Shown: positions 1 to 11,339 of the stretch, piece by piece
Numbering within the stretch: position 1 is the first letter of the stretch
Layout: each line of letters opens with the position of its first letter
DNA from: Meconema thalassinum
Taxonomy: Eukaryota; Arthropoda; Insecta; Orthoptera; Tettigoniidae
Direction of reading: 5' to 3'
NCBI GenBank assembly: GCA_946902985.2
Contig: OX336397.1
Span: 153,691,890-153,755,889, forward strand
DNA: 64,000 nucleotides
Made by a program: the position numbers and the translations under genes
Notes under the pieces: generated by a model
What the model saw: the letters and a program-made list of their open reading frames with translations, nothing else
Database searches by the model: none
Told to the model about the DNA's origin: nothing

Positions 1-2640
1 TCATTCACCCTCTCACATGTCACACTTGGAAAGCGAGATTTTTCTAAAATATTACTATTTGATCCCCTAGTAGGGGTAGGTTTCATTTTGGGGTTGAAAT
101 AAGTTGTCAGCCCGAGTAATTTGACACCTCGTTCAAGTCTCTAGCCTTCTTGGTTCACAAGCTAGGTTAAGTTAAGCTACGGCCGCCATCTTGGTAGGAG
201 GGGAGGAGGAGGAGGCTGCGGAACCGATCAAAAACCACTACTGAGGCAGGAAGGGACAAGACAGGGGAAAGTTAGTTTCTCTCCGAGGTGGAACAAATCA
301 CACAACAATTACCCTTTTCACTATCAAGACCTAAAAATTCCGTCAGAATAAAAAGACCTGAATCCCTGACCGCAGGACACAAGAAAACGCACACAAACTT
401 ACCCTCGCAAAATCCTACTTGACATAACAATCCCTCTCGGAGAACAAACAGACCAGAAATAAATGTACCCGAATCATGGCCAATGGCCGACACCAAAATA
501 CACGGCTGAAGATAACAAAAATAACCCCTGATTCCCAAATTAAATTAATCCCGTTGAAGACCAGAAAATACCCCCAAAATAAACAATTCTTAAATTTAGA
601 GCACGAGGTGGACTTGACGCTAACAATATGGAAAATAAACTTGGTACCTTCTTGAAAACTTCCACGCGGACAAATACCAAACATAACGCTAACCAATCAC
701 CCGGAATATGCCACGAGGCGATCACTAACCCACGTTACATAGTGAAACCAGAAGCCAGAGAAACACACACAATAAACCCCTTGAATAATCAAACAATCTT
801 AAACCGCCACGTGCACGAGCAATTTAATTAAATATTTCCCTCATGACTTGAATTCCTAAAAGTCCAGCATAAAAGTTCAATTTCTCATAACTTCTCCAAA
901 TCAAAAGTCACTTCGGTTCAAATTATTTTCACGTACCGTCCACATCTCGGAGCATTGGAGAGGAGATCTGACCCTCACAGAGCAACCTCTTCACACAACC
1001 GTTTTCTTCAAACCCTCAGGGTCAAAGACAATGGATACAGGTTCGCGCGTCGCAACAAGCTCACTTTTGGCAGCTGCGACAGGGCTGTCACCCCCAACAT
1101 TTGCCGGCAAATTTAAATTCTTATGAGTTTTCAAAGGTTGCTTCGAAAATCAGTTGGTACTATTGCCCGCCATAATAATTTCAAAATCAGTGCCAACTCG
1201 CAACAGTTACAATGTACATTGTTGCCAAAACAGACGTCAAGTTGAATTTTCAATAAATTTTGTTTTAATTTTTGAATTATAATTAACATGCCAATATCCC
1301 AAAATCCAAAATTAAACAGCAGTTCTTCACTCTTTGTCCCCACACAATCCTTCAGTGGCATACTTCTCTCGCCGTTTGATGGGGGGGGCACGGGAGATGA
1401 ACGTCCAAAGTACCGATACGGTGCTATACCCTAGAATGCTCTTCCTTATTTTCTGATTTACAATAAATCCCGTTCCAAATAATCCTGTTCTTCTCTCTGG
1501 TCCACTATAAAATAAAATAAAATCTTTCTTATCAATTCTTCCACTTCCATTCAATCTTATATCTGGTGGTGCAACTAAGAATAATTAAAATGTATTCATC
1601 TCTCTCCCAATTTTTGCATCTTCCCTGGTTGTAAAATCGGTCTTACATTCCAAGTAGCCATTTTATGTCCATTTTCCTTATGCGAGTCCTTTTAACTTGC
1701 TTTGGTCGTAGTTCAAGAAATCCGTCTGGTTTATTCTGTGTTTGTTCCTTCTCAACAAGATATTTTTACAGGCTAAGTCTGATAACCTCACGCCTAACCT
1801 CTACCGGGGGACGGGGATATTGTTATCGAGGAATCCAACCTCTAGACAAGCTGCCTCCACCATGGCTTTGGAGCTTCGTCTGCCCCTCCATATCCTGAAG
1901 TGTCTCTTCCGCCTCCTCCTTCGTTGGGACTCTGACTCCTCTTCCGCACTTGGAGTCGTTGGACATCTTCTTGTGTTGCTTCTTAGTTTGGATCTTCACC
2001 TTTGACCTGTCCGGCAAGGGAGGCCCTGCCAGTAGCTATGCTACTGCTGGCATAGCCCAAAGGATCATTAGACCTCGCAAGCACTCTCACCACGTCAAAG
2101 TCTTCTAATCCTTAGAGAGTGTCAGGAGTCACCCAGAAAAATGTGGGTCGAAAGATGAAATGGATACCGTTCGTATGCGAGGTATGGGGATGGATGAGTC
2201 AACTGGACTTGGTCTTATGGGTCACAGTTGTATATCTGGGTGGGCAAGCCATTACTCCGTCCCTTTCCTCGCACACTGTTGATAGGCAAAGTAGTGGAAG
2301 GTATTGAGTTATGCCTAGAGATCTCCCGTATGAGATCTGTAAAAACTAAAGATGGAAATCATGTACTCCTTGACAGTGAAGTGATAAACTCATGTGGAAT
2401 ACTGTGATCTGTTCAAATTTAAGAGGGTGGAATTCTTTAAAAACATATTGCTTTGGGTCTCAGTATAGGTTGACTATACATTCATCCCAGTGTTGTCAAA
2501 CCTTTCATTGCTTGAGGGCAAATTGAAACTTTTTTATGATGGCATTAGGGCCATCACTTCTATCGTGCATTTGAAGAGTAGGAAATGTATAAAAGTCTTG
2601 TGTTTGACTTTTCAAAAAATTGCATTTTAAGTTGTACTTG
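1..2640. other. No gene recognised
   Basis: I find no recognisable protein domain, RNA gene or terminal repeat here. Open frames are short and overlap on both strands. The stretch 1855-2400 has the look of a dispersed repeat (GC-richer, with an inverted motif near 2030-2052 around GTAGCTATGCTAC), but I cannot name a family. The first 300 bases include a GC-rich CGGCCGCCATCTTGG block that could be promoter-like; nothing downstream supports a gene. Confidence 0.5.
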
Positions 2641-2649
2641 CTTGTTTCC

Positions 2650-2770
2650 TTACGGGTGGTGTAGTGGTCAAACTGTTTGTCTCTCACCAAGGTAGACTGG
2701 GTTTGATTTCCGGGCAATACATGTGATATTTTTGAAGAGAATGCCATGTCCTATGGTTTGGATTCAACGT
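2650..2770 (+). repeat. tRNA-like SINE head candidate
   Basis: The sequence reads like a tRNA-derived promoter: an A-box-like GGTGTAGTGGTC near 2657 and a B-box-like GGGTTTGATTTCC near 2699, spaced as in a polymerase III promoter. It does not fold into an obvious complete tRNA and continues into unrelated sequence, so a SINE head is more likely than a tRNA gene. It differs from the two better-supported SINE families in this window. Confidence 0.35.
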
Positions 2771-2843
2771 ACAAAGAGGTCCCGTGGCTCATGATCGCAT
2801 GTTTCGGTGTTCAATGACAACCTCGTCAGCGTAAATTAATTAA

Positions 2844-2857
2844 GGGGGAGGTACACC
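2844..2857 (+). repeat. Left terminal inverted repeat of MULE
   Basis: GGGGGAGGTACACC, matched on the opposite strand by the terminus ending at 5496. Confidence 0.65.
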
Positions 2858-3393
2858 ATTCGCTAGTGTAAATTTATGAATTTTCAATATTTTATTTTTC
2901 TGAAGCCCTATGATTTAGAAAAATGAAAATTTACAGGTTTAGTATTTATAAGTTATATACTGTTAAAACATTATAAAATTAAAAAAAAAAGTTATCCATT
3001 GGTCATCAGTACACTGTAAAACTTCCTTGCGTAATTTGTGTAGTCACGCAGCGTTAACACAATAACTACCCCAATTATGTAATTATTGGATTTTTTTCTT
3101 GCTTTGTTTGTATGACCCAAGGCTACAACATACACTAGAATCTTAGACATCGCATACGAAACAATATTTATTTTCGATTATTTAAATAAGTTGAGGATTT
3201 TTTTTTTTTTTTTTTAATGTAATGGAACATGTTATGAAAGATCCTAGTACATGTTGTTGGCATGATTAAACTTCACACTCATGCAAAATAGTATTGCAGT
3301 AGCTTAAAAATAAGAGACTTATGGTGAAAACGCTGTGTAAAAAATGAAAGTTGAGAAAATGCATGATAAACATACCAAAGGGTTGTATGTCCA

Positions 3394-5071
3394 TTAAAAC
3401 TTCCCTGCTTCATACACAGTGCCCTCTTTCTGGATCAGTTTGGCCTTCTCTTCCAACCTCAGTCTCTTTTTGCATTTCCTTGCTTCTTTTGTAGTCTCCA
3501 GAACCCTTTTATTTTCCGAAAGTATGCGTTTCTCATCTTCAACTTGCAGGAACTGGAAGCAGTATGTTCCTACCACAAGCCCCAACTGCTGCAACACTTT
3601 AATTCTAGCCCTCATTCCATCATTAAAAGTCATGGTAGCATCATTAACACCAATCTGAACAGTTCTTCTTCCAGAAAACAATGTTTTAGGGCATATCTTC
3701 CAGATTTTAGGGTTCAATGACTCATTATTATTTTGTGTGTGGCCAACAACACATCTTATCAACAGTTCGGTTTTCACAAGATTCTTGAAAACAGGTTTGA
3801 TTGTCTCCATAATGGCAGGGGCTAGATTATTTTTGTGCTTATATTTGTCTGCATTGCCTTGTACCACAGCCTGCTGGTAAAGACACCAAGGGTCTAGACC
3901 TTTTGGACAAAAGTAATACTGCGGGTGATCATATGTGGAAGCCTTGTGGTACCATATGGCCCAGATGGCTGTTCTCATATTATCTACAGATAAGTTATTA
4001 GCTCTAATGGCATTCCCATAATAGACAGTGAGGGTATTTATCACAGCATCAGTCAGTCTGTTTTTGCCACCGAGTGGCTTCCCATCGCTTAACTTTTTCC
4101 CTCTCATATTCTCCTTCACTTTTCTCAACTGAGGCCCCATCCTTTTCTGGACGTGGCCAACACATTCCTTTTTCACTATATTAATATCTGTCCCATATGG
4201 CTGGTCATCAGAAACAGACTTGTAGCTCTTGGTATCTCCATCCCCAATATAATTGACATACCGTAAATTGTGACTGGCTACACTTCGGCTGAAAATCATT
4301 TTCATCCCCTCCACCTCCATGCTGCCTGCACTTCCTTTGTGGTTGATGTCACAGACCTCTTCATGTACTTCCCACCACTCTCGATAAGCTAGGGTGCCAG
4401 TCTTGCCTTTCCACTGCAAGATAATGACAGAATCTCTATATCTATCACTTTTCCAGTTTTTGCACCTATAACAGTGCACACACCATGTAGTGAACTGTGA
4501 CCCCTCGTTAACCATGTGCCATCACAGCTTACAAATACATCCCTACTGCCTGTAAGACTTGCTTCCCCTTCAGCAGCCTTACTTAGAGATTCTTTAGCTA
4601 CTTGGTTGGTAGCAGCCAGAATCCTCTGGTACACCAGCAAGTAAGTGGATTTCTTTACAGGTGGTGGTAAATTCATTATGCCACAAAACATACCTAATCC
4701 TGCTAAACCTTGCCCTGAACACCTCATAGCATATATTACACGCCTGTTTATGGAGTAAACATCGTTGTTTGTTCCTAATTTATGGCATCTGTCAAAGGAA
4801 CCAATTACACCACATTTCTGGCACACTATTGTTACATTACAACCTAAACCTACTATTGTATGTATACTGAGTTTCACATTTCCCCCACATACACACCGAA
4901 GGCACTTTTCCAACTGTTCTAACTGCTGCTATTGCCACAGTCTTTGGGAAACTTCTCGGCTGAGGCACTTTTTAGGTTAGGTGAATCATGAATGATAGCA
5001 TTTGCAGTTGTATGCCTATTTCCACGGAAATTCACTTTCTTAGGCCTATATACTGCTTTTCGTTTACCCAT
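3394..5071 (-). pseudogene. Mutator-like transposase, frameshifted
   Basis: Encodes the transposase that would cut and move the element. It reads in three pieces. An N-terminal piece starts at the ATG at 5069-5071 (MGKRKAVYRPKKVNFRGNRH) and meets a stop at 4919. A second frame follows (4913-4389) with paired cysteines (CLRCVCGG, CQKCGVIG) and the family motif VSCDGTWLTRG containing the likely first catalytic Asp. A third frame (about 4480-3394) has IGDGDTKSY, ECVGHVQKRMG, KLSDGKPLGGKNRLTD and GHTQNNNESLNPKIWKI, all typical of the Mutator-like transposase domain common in arthropod genomes. The total of about 550 residues fits a nearly complete protein. At least two frameshifts (near 4915 and 4390-4510) make it a pseudogene. 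Confidence 0.85.
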
Positions 5072-5476
5072 TTCGAAGTTATGAACACAGCCACTTGCAA
5101 AAACTGTACTGAAACACAGGTGAACAATTTTTTTCTTTCTCACAAGTTAACATGTGCTCTGTTACTGCGGAAACTAAGTTATATTGGTAAACAAAAGCAT
5201 CACGTGACTTCCTGTTCCTGAGATGCAAAGAGAAATGTACTACGGAGCATGCCTGAGAGAGATTTAGAAGCACCAGTCTTCAATAGGAGGGAAGTAATAC
5301 AATCCAAGGCGGCGCTGAGACGTGGGCGTGACAGTGCAACTGACACCTATTTATATTTTACGTTATATCTCCAAAACTATTAAAGATTCCTTAAAAAATA
5401 TTTCTTTATTGGAAAGAGCAAAGTCTATTAATCATTATAAGATCTGAAAAAGAATTGCAATTTTTTGACCTTAAAA

Positions 5477-5496
5477 GGTGTACCGTACCTCCCCCC
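5477..5496 (-). repeat. Right terminal inverted repeat of MULE
   Basis: The complement of this segment reads GGGGGGAGGTACGGTACACC and matches the left terminus at 2844 apart from a short internal CGGTA insertion. Confidence 0.65.
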
Positions 5497-5499
5497 TCA

Positions 5500-6010
5500 A
5501 AATAAACTCAAAACTAAGTTTACAAAATAAAAGAGAAAATAGATATCCTTACAAAACACTATTAGAAATTTAAATAAAAAGAAAGCTCACAAAAAGAATT
5601 AAAACCATATGAATAAATGAGAATCGAATGAATATAAGTGTACCTTGAAGGACTGCTTGTTAATATATATGGTTCGATTATAGTGAATCAGACATCGCTG
5701 CTATGTGATGTATCTTCCAGTTATATCACGATCAACTTCAGTGTGGTTTAATATTATCGGACGTAAATCAACCTTAATGAATACTGCAGCCTGTATCACA
5801 TTGATGTGGCCTAACCTTAACATTTTCAGCAGAAACATACTTGTCAGTTATGATGTGCTACGATGGTGGTAATATATAGGTGAAAGATGTATCATTTTGA
5901 TGGTATACAATTATACAACCTTCAAATAGACCAGAAGACTCCTACTAGTTGGATCGTTTGACGTTAGCTGTCCAAGTTGGTAATGCAGTAAATAATCTTA
6001 ATCCAAACTG
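5500..6010. other. No gene recognised
   Basis: AT-rich sequence between the MULE and the Helitron. I see no coding or repeat signal. Confidence 0.5.
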
Positions 6011-6011
6011 A

Positions 6012-8156
6012 TCTAGTCTACTATATATTTGTCAAATACCACTCCCTCACTCACTCACTCATTCATTCATCACGAAATCTCAGAAACCACCTAACGGATT
6101 GGAATGAAATTTGGTATGCAGCTTCCTCAAGGGTCGTAGGTGCTCGCTAAGAAAGGATTTCAAAACATTCACTCGGGATCATGGTCAAACCGCGAAAACC
6201 GCGATTATATGAGGCAATGCGGGCTGCATAACGTCGCCCCTACCAGTGTTCTGGTGCGTTGCAGGCAGTGAGCTTACTGTCATAACGTGCACGTCATTGT
6301 TGTCTGCGCTCCCGACCTTTACCCACTCTCTCTGATAAAACAGTACTTCTATGTAATTTCTGTTTGTACTTTATACATTCACCATCACTTTATAATCATC
6401 ATATTGCATTATCTATTAGCCTTTAGTTGAAGTAACTGTAGTTATAATGAATAGTAGACTTTGGTAAAAGAAAATTACCTCTACCAACGTTAATTTTGTT
6501 ACGTTAGGCTAGGTCTGTTCCATTTATCAGGTTTTTAAGTAGAGATTTGTTTTATTACGTTAGGAGAAGATGGCTAATGCATTAATATCCCTCAACGTCA
6601 CAACAGCACTCAAGCTCTATTGAAGAAGACCGTGTCTGCCGCTAACGTTTACAGCATCAACAACTGGAACGCTTTGGACTTCCGTCGCCTTCTCGAGAAC
6701 AAGACTCCGTTGTTGTTCACCGAGAATATGTCAGTGAATATCTTACGACACAATTAAGTTGTCCAAAGTGGTTTCTGATAATGTTCCAAAATTGAACAAC
6801 GAGCAGAGCAGATATTGGCCTATGACGAAATAGTTCGAAGTGTTTTTTCAGAATGTGGTCAGCTCTTTTTTCTGGATGCACCAGGCGGAACTGGCAAAAC
6901 CTTCCTCATTAATCTCCTGCTGAGTACATTTAGAAGTCGATAGAACATTACCATCGCAGTCGCCTCCTCGGGTATTGCAGCATCTCTACAGGATGGTGGA
7001 AGAACAGCACTTTCTGCCTTCAAGCTCCCTCTTAACCTCAGTCACGCTGCATCTGCCCTTTGTAACATCTCTAAGCAAAGTGGAACAGCTCGCGTGCTGA
7101 GAGAGACAAAACTCATTATTTGGATGAATGCACGATGGTGCACAAAGGAGTAGTCGAGGCATTAGACAGAACACTTAGGGACATTACGGGTATCAACCAA
7201 CTTATGGGTTGAGTCACAAACTACTTGCCGGTGACTTTAGACAGACCCTCCCTGTTATACCCCGTGGAACACGGACTGACGAAGTAAATGCCTGTCTAAA
7301 ACCGTCTTACATATGGCCCAAAGTCACATCAATTCCCTTGACTGTCTACATGCGCGTACACCTCCATGGTGAGTTTATGGCTGAGGAGTTTTCCCGTCTC
7401 CTTCTAAGCATTGGCGATGGAAAATGACGGAAAATAATTATTCCAGTTCAACTGTGCGAAGTTGTTGACAGTTTAGAGAATTTGATCGAAAAGATCTGTC
7501 CCCAAGTGTTTGTAAATTCCAACCTTGATAATTCATGGATGGAAGAAAGAGCTATTCTTACCCCATCAAATGACTCTGCTGATAGTATAAATATCGCCCT
7601 CCTTACGAAGTTATCAGCAACAAAATGGTATACGAATCAGTAGACTCAGTTGTAGAGGTTGAAGATGCAGTACATTATCCTGTGGAATCCCGGAATACCG
7701 CCTCATGTCCTGATTCTCAAGGTTGGTGCTCCTGTCATGTTATTGCGCAAGCTAAACTCTGCAATGGAACCAGGCTGCAGGTTAAAGCACTGCATAAATT
7801 TGTGATTGAAGCAACCATATTTACAAGTGTTAGCCAAGGCGAAACTGTCTTCATACCCCGTATTCCTCTAATCCCATCAGACTGCCATTTTGAATTCAAA
7901 CGTCTGCAGTTTCCTTTGAAAGTCTGCTACGCCATGATAATTAACAAGGCTCAGGGGCAGAGTTTAAAAGTAGCTGGTGTGGATCTGAGAAGTGACTCTT
8001 TCGCACATGGTCAATTGTACGTGGCATGCTCCAGAGTCAGTTCTTCTGGTGGCTTAGTCATTCTGTAGCCTGAGAGAAAAACCAGAAATGTAGTTTACCG
8101 AGAAGTCCTTATGCGTTAAAAACACTCTCGATAGAGAAGACGCGGGTAACAGCTAG
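6012..8156 (+). mobile_element. Helitron remnant
   Basis: A rolling-circle transposon remnant on the plus strand. The 3' end is convincing: CGCGGGTAACAGCTAG ends at 8156 with the terminal CTAG followed by T, preceded by a short hairpin (CTCT..AGAG, 8125-8136). The 5' end is set at the TC at 6012, which follows an A (6011) as expected for insertion between A and T; a TC at 6017 is an alternative. The CACTCACTCATTCATTC tract at 6048-6070 and the text about 6070-6130 are typical of insect Helitron 5' regions. The body carries a degraded Pif1-like helicase but no recognisable Rep domain, so the copy is internally deleted. Confidence 0.72.
6640..8068 (+). pseudogene. Helitron Pif1-type helicase, degraded
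   Basis: Remnant of the helicase part of a RepHel protein, which unwinds DNA during rolling-circle transposition. A Walker A motif APGGTGKT lies at 6878-6901 within LFFLDAPGGTGKTFLINLLL. LLAGDFRQTLPVIPRGTR (from about 7218) is the Pif1 motif with the conserved GDFRQ. The C-terminal part, 7625-8068, has CYAMIINKAQGQSLKVAGVD and HGQLYVACSRV, the conserved final helicase motifs. Upstream, 6656-6720 still reads as a plausible RepHel linker. Stops and frameshifts near 6940, 7110-7200 and 7430-7620 break the frame, so no functional product is expected. Host PIF1 is excluded by the Helitron termini and the decay. Confidence 0.8.
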
Positions 8157-8159
8157 TAT

Positions 8160-9140
8160 TTTATATGTGTAAGACGTATGAAACGATTTGGATATTGCCA
8201 AAATATTATGTTTGGATACTTTGAGAAATAAAATATCCTACATTCATTAAACAGTGGGCAACAAATTAGAATATGCAAATGTAATAAATTGTGACAATAA
8301 CAAAGATGCAAAGTGAATACAAGAAGCGTTTGAAATAACTATCTAAGATGCCGTTTGGAAGCAAAAATTATAAAGATAAAACCGTATTAAGTAAGAATTC
8401 AGACTTTCACGACCGGCGTTGAAATAGGAAATAGGACAAAATGTCCTTAGAATACGGCCTATAAGCCCGCGAAACAGAGATTCCTATAAAACCGTATATT
8501 TTGGGTTATCATGGTAATCGTTGTAGCGCTGTTACATGATCAAATGTGAATAAGGCAACACTGCAAAATGGGCTTCAAAGCTCTCTTTATTCATGGAAAG
8601 TGCAATTTACCTGTTTGACACATCTTGCAGCTTGTTAACAATATCGTAGAATTATTTGTAAATGTAATTGTTTAGTAAATTAACCAGTTATTTAACACAC
8701 AGATTGCATATAAACTTCAATATGCGGTATTACTCACTTGACACACCTTAAAATAACGCGAGTCAATGTGCACATTTTTCTGACACAAGTCTCTGAATGT
8801 TCAATTCAGGATCTGTCAGGAAAATGAGGCCTGATCTTAGTGAATCACTTTCAGTGGAGTTTCTCACTTTTTACTTAATGACTTTCAAAGGCTGAAATAG
8901 CACTGTCACACACATGCAATGGAAGTTAGTTATTGTTGTTTTAAAGGGTGGAACTACGATTGTTACCAAAGGATACAGGATATTTATTTTACGAATGTGC
9001 TAGTTAGCTTTTAAGAAATTTCAATACGAAAATTTGAAGAAAAAAAAAAGGTCTTGTTAGCTCTTATCAGTTTCGATTCAAGGCTGCATAGTTCAATATT
9101 CCCATAAATGTGAGTTGAAAAATTTGAATTAACAAAACAA
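8160..9140. other. No gene recognised
   Basis: AT-rich non-coding sequence. A short stretch at 8926-8957 (TTAGTTATTGTTGTTTTAAA) matches 45773-45811 and resembles the reverse complement of the 3' tail of the LINE at 38151-44272, so it may be a tiny LINE 3' end in minus orientation. Confidence 0.45.
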
Positions 9141-9149
9141 CAAATGAAG

Positions 9150-9178
9150 CCGCGCAACGAATAAGGGACTCCGCGCCA
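9150..9178 (+). repeat. 29-bp perfect inverted repeat, left copy
   Basis: The 29 bases starting CCGCGCAACGAATAAGGGAC are exactly repeated in inverted orientation at 12939-12967, 3.76 kb away, while both flanks differ. Followed by a 14-base T run. Possible element termini or two copies of a tRNA-like SINE segment. Confidence 0.75.
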
Positions 9179-9404
9179 TTTTTTTTTTTTTTTAGTTTTG
9201 TTTAAAGTACGTTTTTGTTGTTTGAAAGCGCGCTATTGCATGGATTTCGTCCAACTTTTATATGAGTGGTCCCTACAATCATATAAGCATTGTAGTTTAC
9301 TTGTGTGGGGCTTCAGTGATCACTGAACATAGATATAAGCATTTTTTTAGCGTACTTTTCACATTTTGCAAAAATGAGGAAAAAGTAGACTTATCAGATC
9401 GATC

Positions 9405-9475
9405 CCGGAAAATGTGTGTGTGTCTGTCTGTCTGTCCTTCTGTCTGTCTGGCTGGCTGTGTGTGTGTCCCCCCTC
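9405..9475 (+). repeat. TG/TCTG microsatellite
   Basis: GTGTGTGTCTGTCTGTCTGT-type simple repeat with interruptions, followed by a C-rich CCCCCCTCCCCCT tract. Confidence 0.85.
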
Positions 9476-9479
9476 CCCC

Positions 9480-10330
9480 TATCAACTCATAAACGGCTGC
9501 AGCAGTCGAAATCAAATTTAGTATGAGTAAAGATGTATACCGGAACATCTCAAGCCCATATTTGAAAATGATGTCTGTGCTACCAACTGCTGAAAAAAAA
9601 CGCACTAAAAATTTGAGCTCCATGTTGGATATCATGGAAGGTATGCATGGGAGCTATTCCAAAATTGGCACACATGTAGATAATACTATTTCAGTTTAAT
9701 TTCCAGGAGGCCATACATGACAGTGTTGCCATAATAATTTTAAGCCATCTGATAGGTCCGATTTTTAAATGCATATAACTTCTACACTATTAATTGGATT
9801 TCAACCAAATTTTGTATGTAATATGTGTACATAAACAGATATGAATATAAGTATTCTTAAGAGCAATCAGGGCTGCCACCTGTTAATAAATGCTGTCTAT
9901 ATTTCTTTACCGTAATATCAATATATCAGAAAGTATGCTCTATACTTTGCACACGTCTAGCACCTGACACTATAGATTAATAAGTCAGTGCTGCCGACAT
10001 GATTCTATGTTTGCTGATAATTTTAAAATACTTCTATACTAACAAATGCATTTCATCCAAAATTGGCAACAAGATATCATAATATTTCCGATTATTACTA
10101 ACCAGCACACGCATGACATTGTTGCCAACATGCTTTTACGCGTGCTGATAGATCCAATGTCTAACTGCATGGAACGTCCATTGGACTTCAACCAAATGTT
10201 GTATTCTGTACCTTAAAAGATGGAACTAAGACTATATTCAGTCACCAGGGCTGCCAACTCTAGTGCTCTATTAGGCTACATTATACCAGGAATATTTCGA
10301 ACTAATTAGACATTTCGATATTACCAACTT
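9480..10330 (+). repeat. Degenerate tandem array, 120-150 bp units
   Basis: A recurring landmark of the form GCTGCCAAC occurs at 9579, 9724, 9872, 9990, 10121 and 10250, that is every 118-148 bases. Between landmarks I see diverged versions of TTCAACCAAATTTTGTAT and of TGCTGATAGATCCAAT. The best-preserved pair starts near 9711 and 10108. No coding frame runs through the array. The source element is unknown; arrays with this wording occur in insect DNA transposons, but that is only an impression. Confidence 0.65.
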
Positions 10331-10549
10331 AATTTCGTCATTATTCTAGATAGGTTCATATACTGTAGAATAATCATTGGCATGAAAAGTACGCTCTTTA
10401 GATCGTCACGGAACTTCTTGTTGTCTATAAAAAGGGAAGAAGGGCCCCCGTAACAGGTTTTGTTGTCTCAGAGCCCACTCGCTGGAGTCCTTATTCCACT
10501 GAACGGAAGGTAATAGCTATATTAATACACACACTGATCTTTGTTGTTT

Positions 10550-10940
10550 GTTGTAGTTGTTGATTGTTTTAGAGGCTTTGCGTCATTGCGGTCATGTAGC
10601 CCCGTGTATTGGGGTATGTGTCACTGTGATGTCTGTACTAGTGTGTGTATCTGCAACTGAGGTACGATCTGGGTAGGAAGCGGCCGAGGCCTTATGTTAG
10701 GTACCATTCTAGCATTTTCCTGGAGTAGGAGAGGGAAATCACGGAAAATCACGTCCAGGATGACTGAGATGGGAATTGAACCCGTCTCTTCTCAATTCTG
10801 CCTCAGGATATTGAGGGTACTCCGTTTCAGCCCTCACACCAGAATTAAATTTCTTGACAGAGCCGGAAATCGGACTCGGACTTCCACGGTGACAGCCAAG
10901 AATGCTAGCCAAAATGGAATGAGTCGGACAAAACACTGCT
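10550..10940 (-). repeat. SINE family A, minus strand
   Basis: A copy of the commoner SINE in this window (others start near 15056, 16219, 18262, 21118, 60842, 62048). On the minus strand it has a tRNA-like head at the right end, a body with the complement of TCACGGAAAATCACGTCCAGG, and a tail whose plus-strand complement reads GGTCATGTAGCCCCGTGTAT at about 10591. Family A shares this tail with family B. It abuts a family B copy on its right. Confidence 0.75.
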
Positions 10941-10949
10941 TGGATGGTT

Positions 10950-11328
10950 CCTCAGTTTAGGAGCTGCGACAACGCGGTCATGTTGCCCCGTGTACTTTGG
11001 GTGTGTGTAGAATCTGTCTGATAACCGGCGTTAATTGTGATGGCTGTATTGGTACTGCAGACGATCAATTTCATGTAGTTCCTACTTTTGCCACCAAATG
11101 CTACCGCCAACGACACCTAGCCCCGAGCTTGGCAATTAGATGCCACTGCAACCGGCACCTGGCTACGAAGGTTGGAACTACAGAGCGTTTATCAAAACTA
11201 ACCTACAAATTTGGAAGGCATACTGAGGGAATTTTATCGCTCTTAATAATCCGACGACTTCGACCGGGTTCGAACCCGCAATCTTGGGCATAGAAGCTCA
11301 GCATGCTACCAAGGGGTGCGGAGGGGGC
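10950..11328 (-). repeat. SINE family B, minus strand
   Basis: Reverse copy of the family seen in full at 53428-53935. On the minus strand the head reads TTGGTAGCATGCTGAGC with a B box GGGTTCGAACCC (11265-11280). The body carries GTGCCGGTTGCAGTGGCATC, and the tail CACGGGGCAACATGACCGCG lies near 10974-10993. Head and box spacing are tRNA-like, so polymerase III transcription is expected from the family. Confidence 0.78.
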
Positions 11329-11339
11329 GCTCAAGTTAC

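Larger units (their letters stand above)
2844..5496 (-). mobile_element. Mutator-like DNA transposon (MULE)
   Basis: A 2.65-kb element bounded by inverted termini: GGGGGAGGTACACC at 2844-2857, and at 5477-5496 a sequence whose complement reads GGGGGGAGGTACGGTACACC. The right terminus carries an extra CGGTA repeat. Between them lies a minus-strand transposase of the Mutator-like type. I see no convincing 8-11 bp target duplication, so the outer boundary is uncertain by a few bases, or the duplication has decayed. A 16-base T run lies at 3200-3215. The element is non-functional because the transposase frame is broken. Confidence 0.75.

Noticed and set aside
1823..2307. Short open frames near 1.8-2.3 kb
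   Set aside because: Charged or biased composition without known motifs; the region looks like an unidentified dispersed repeat.
9480..10330. CRISPR-like array
   Set aside because: Units are diverged throughout, without short constant repeats and unique spacers, and the DNA is clearly eukaryotic.
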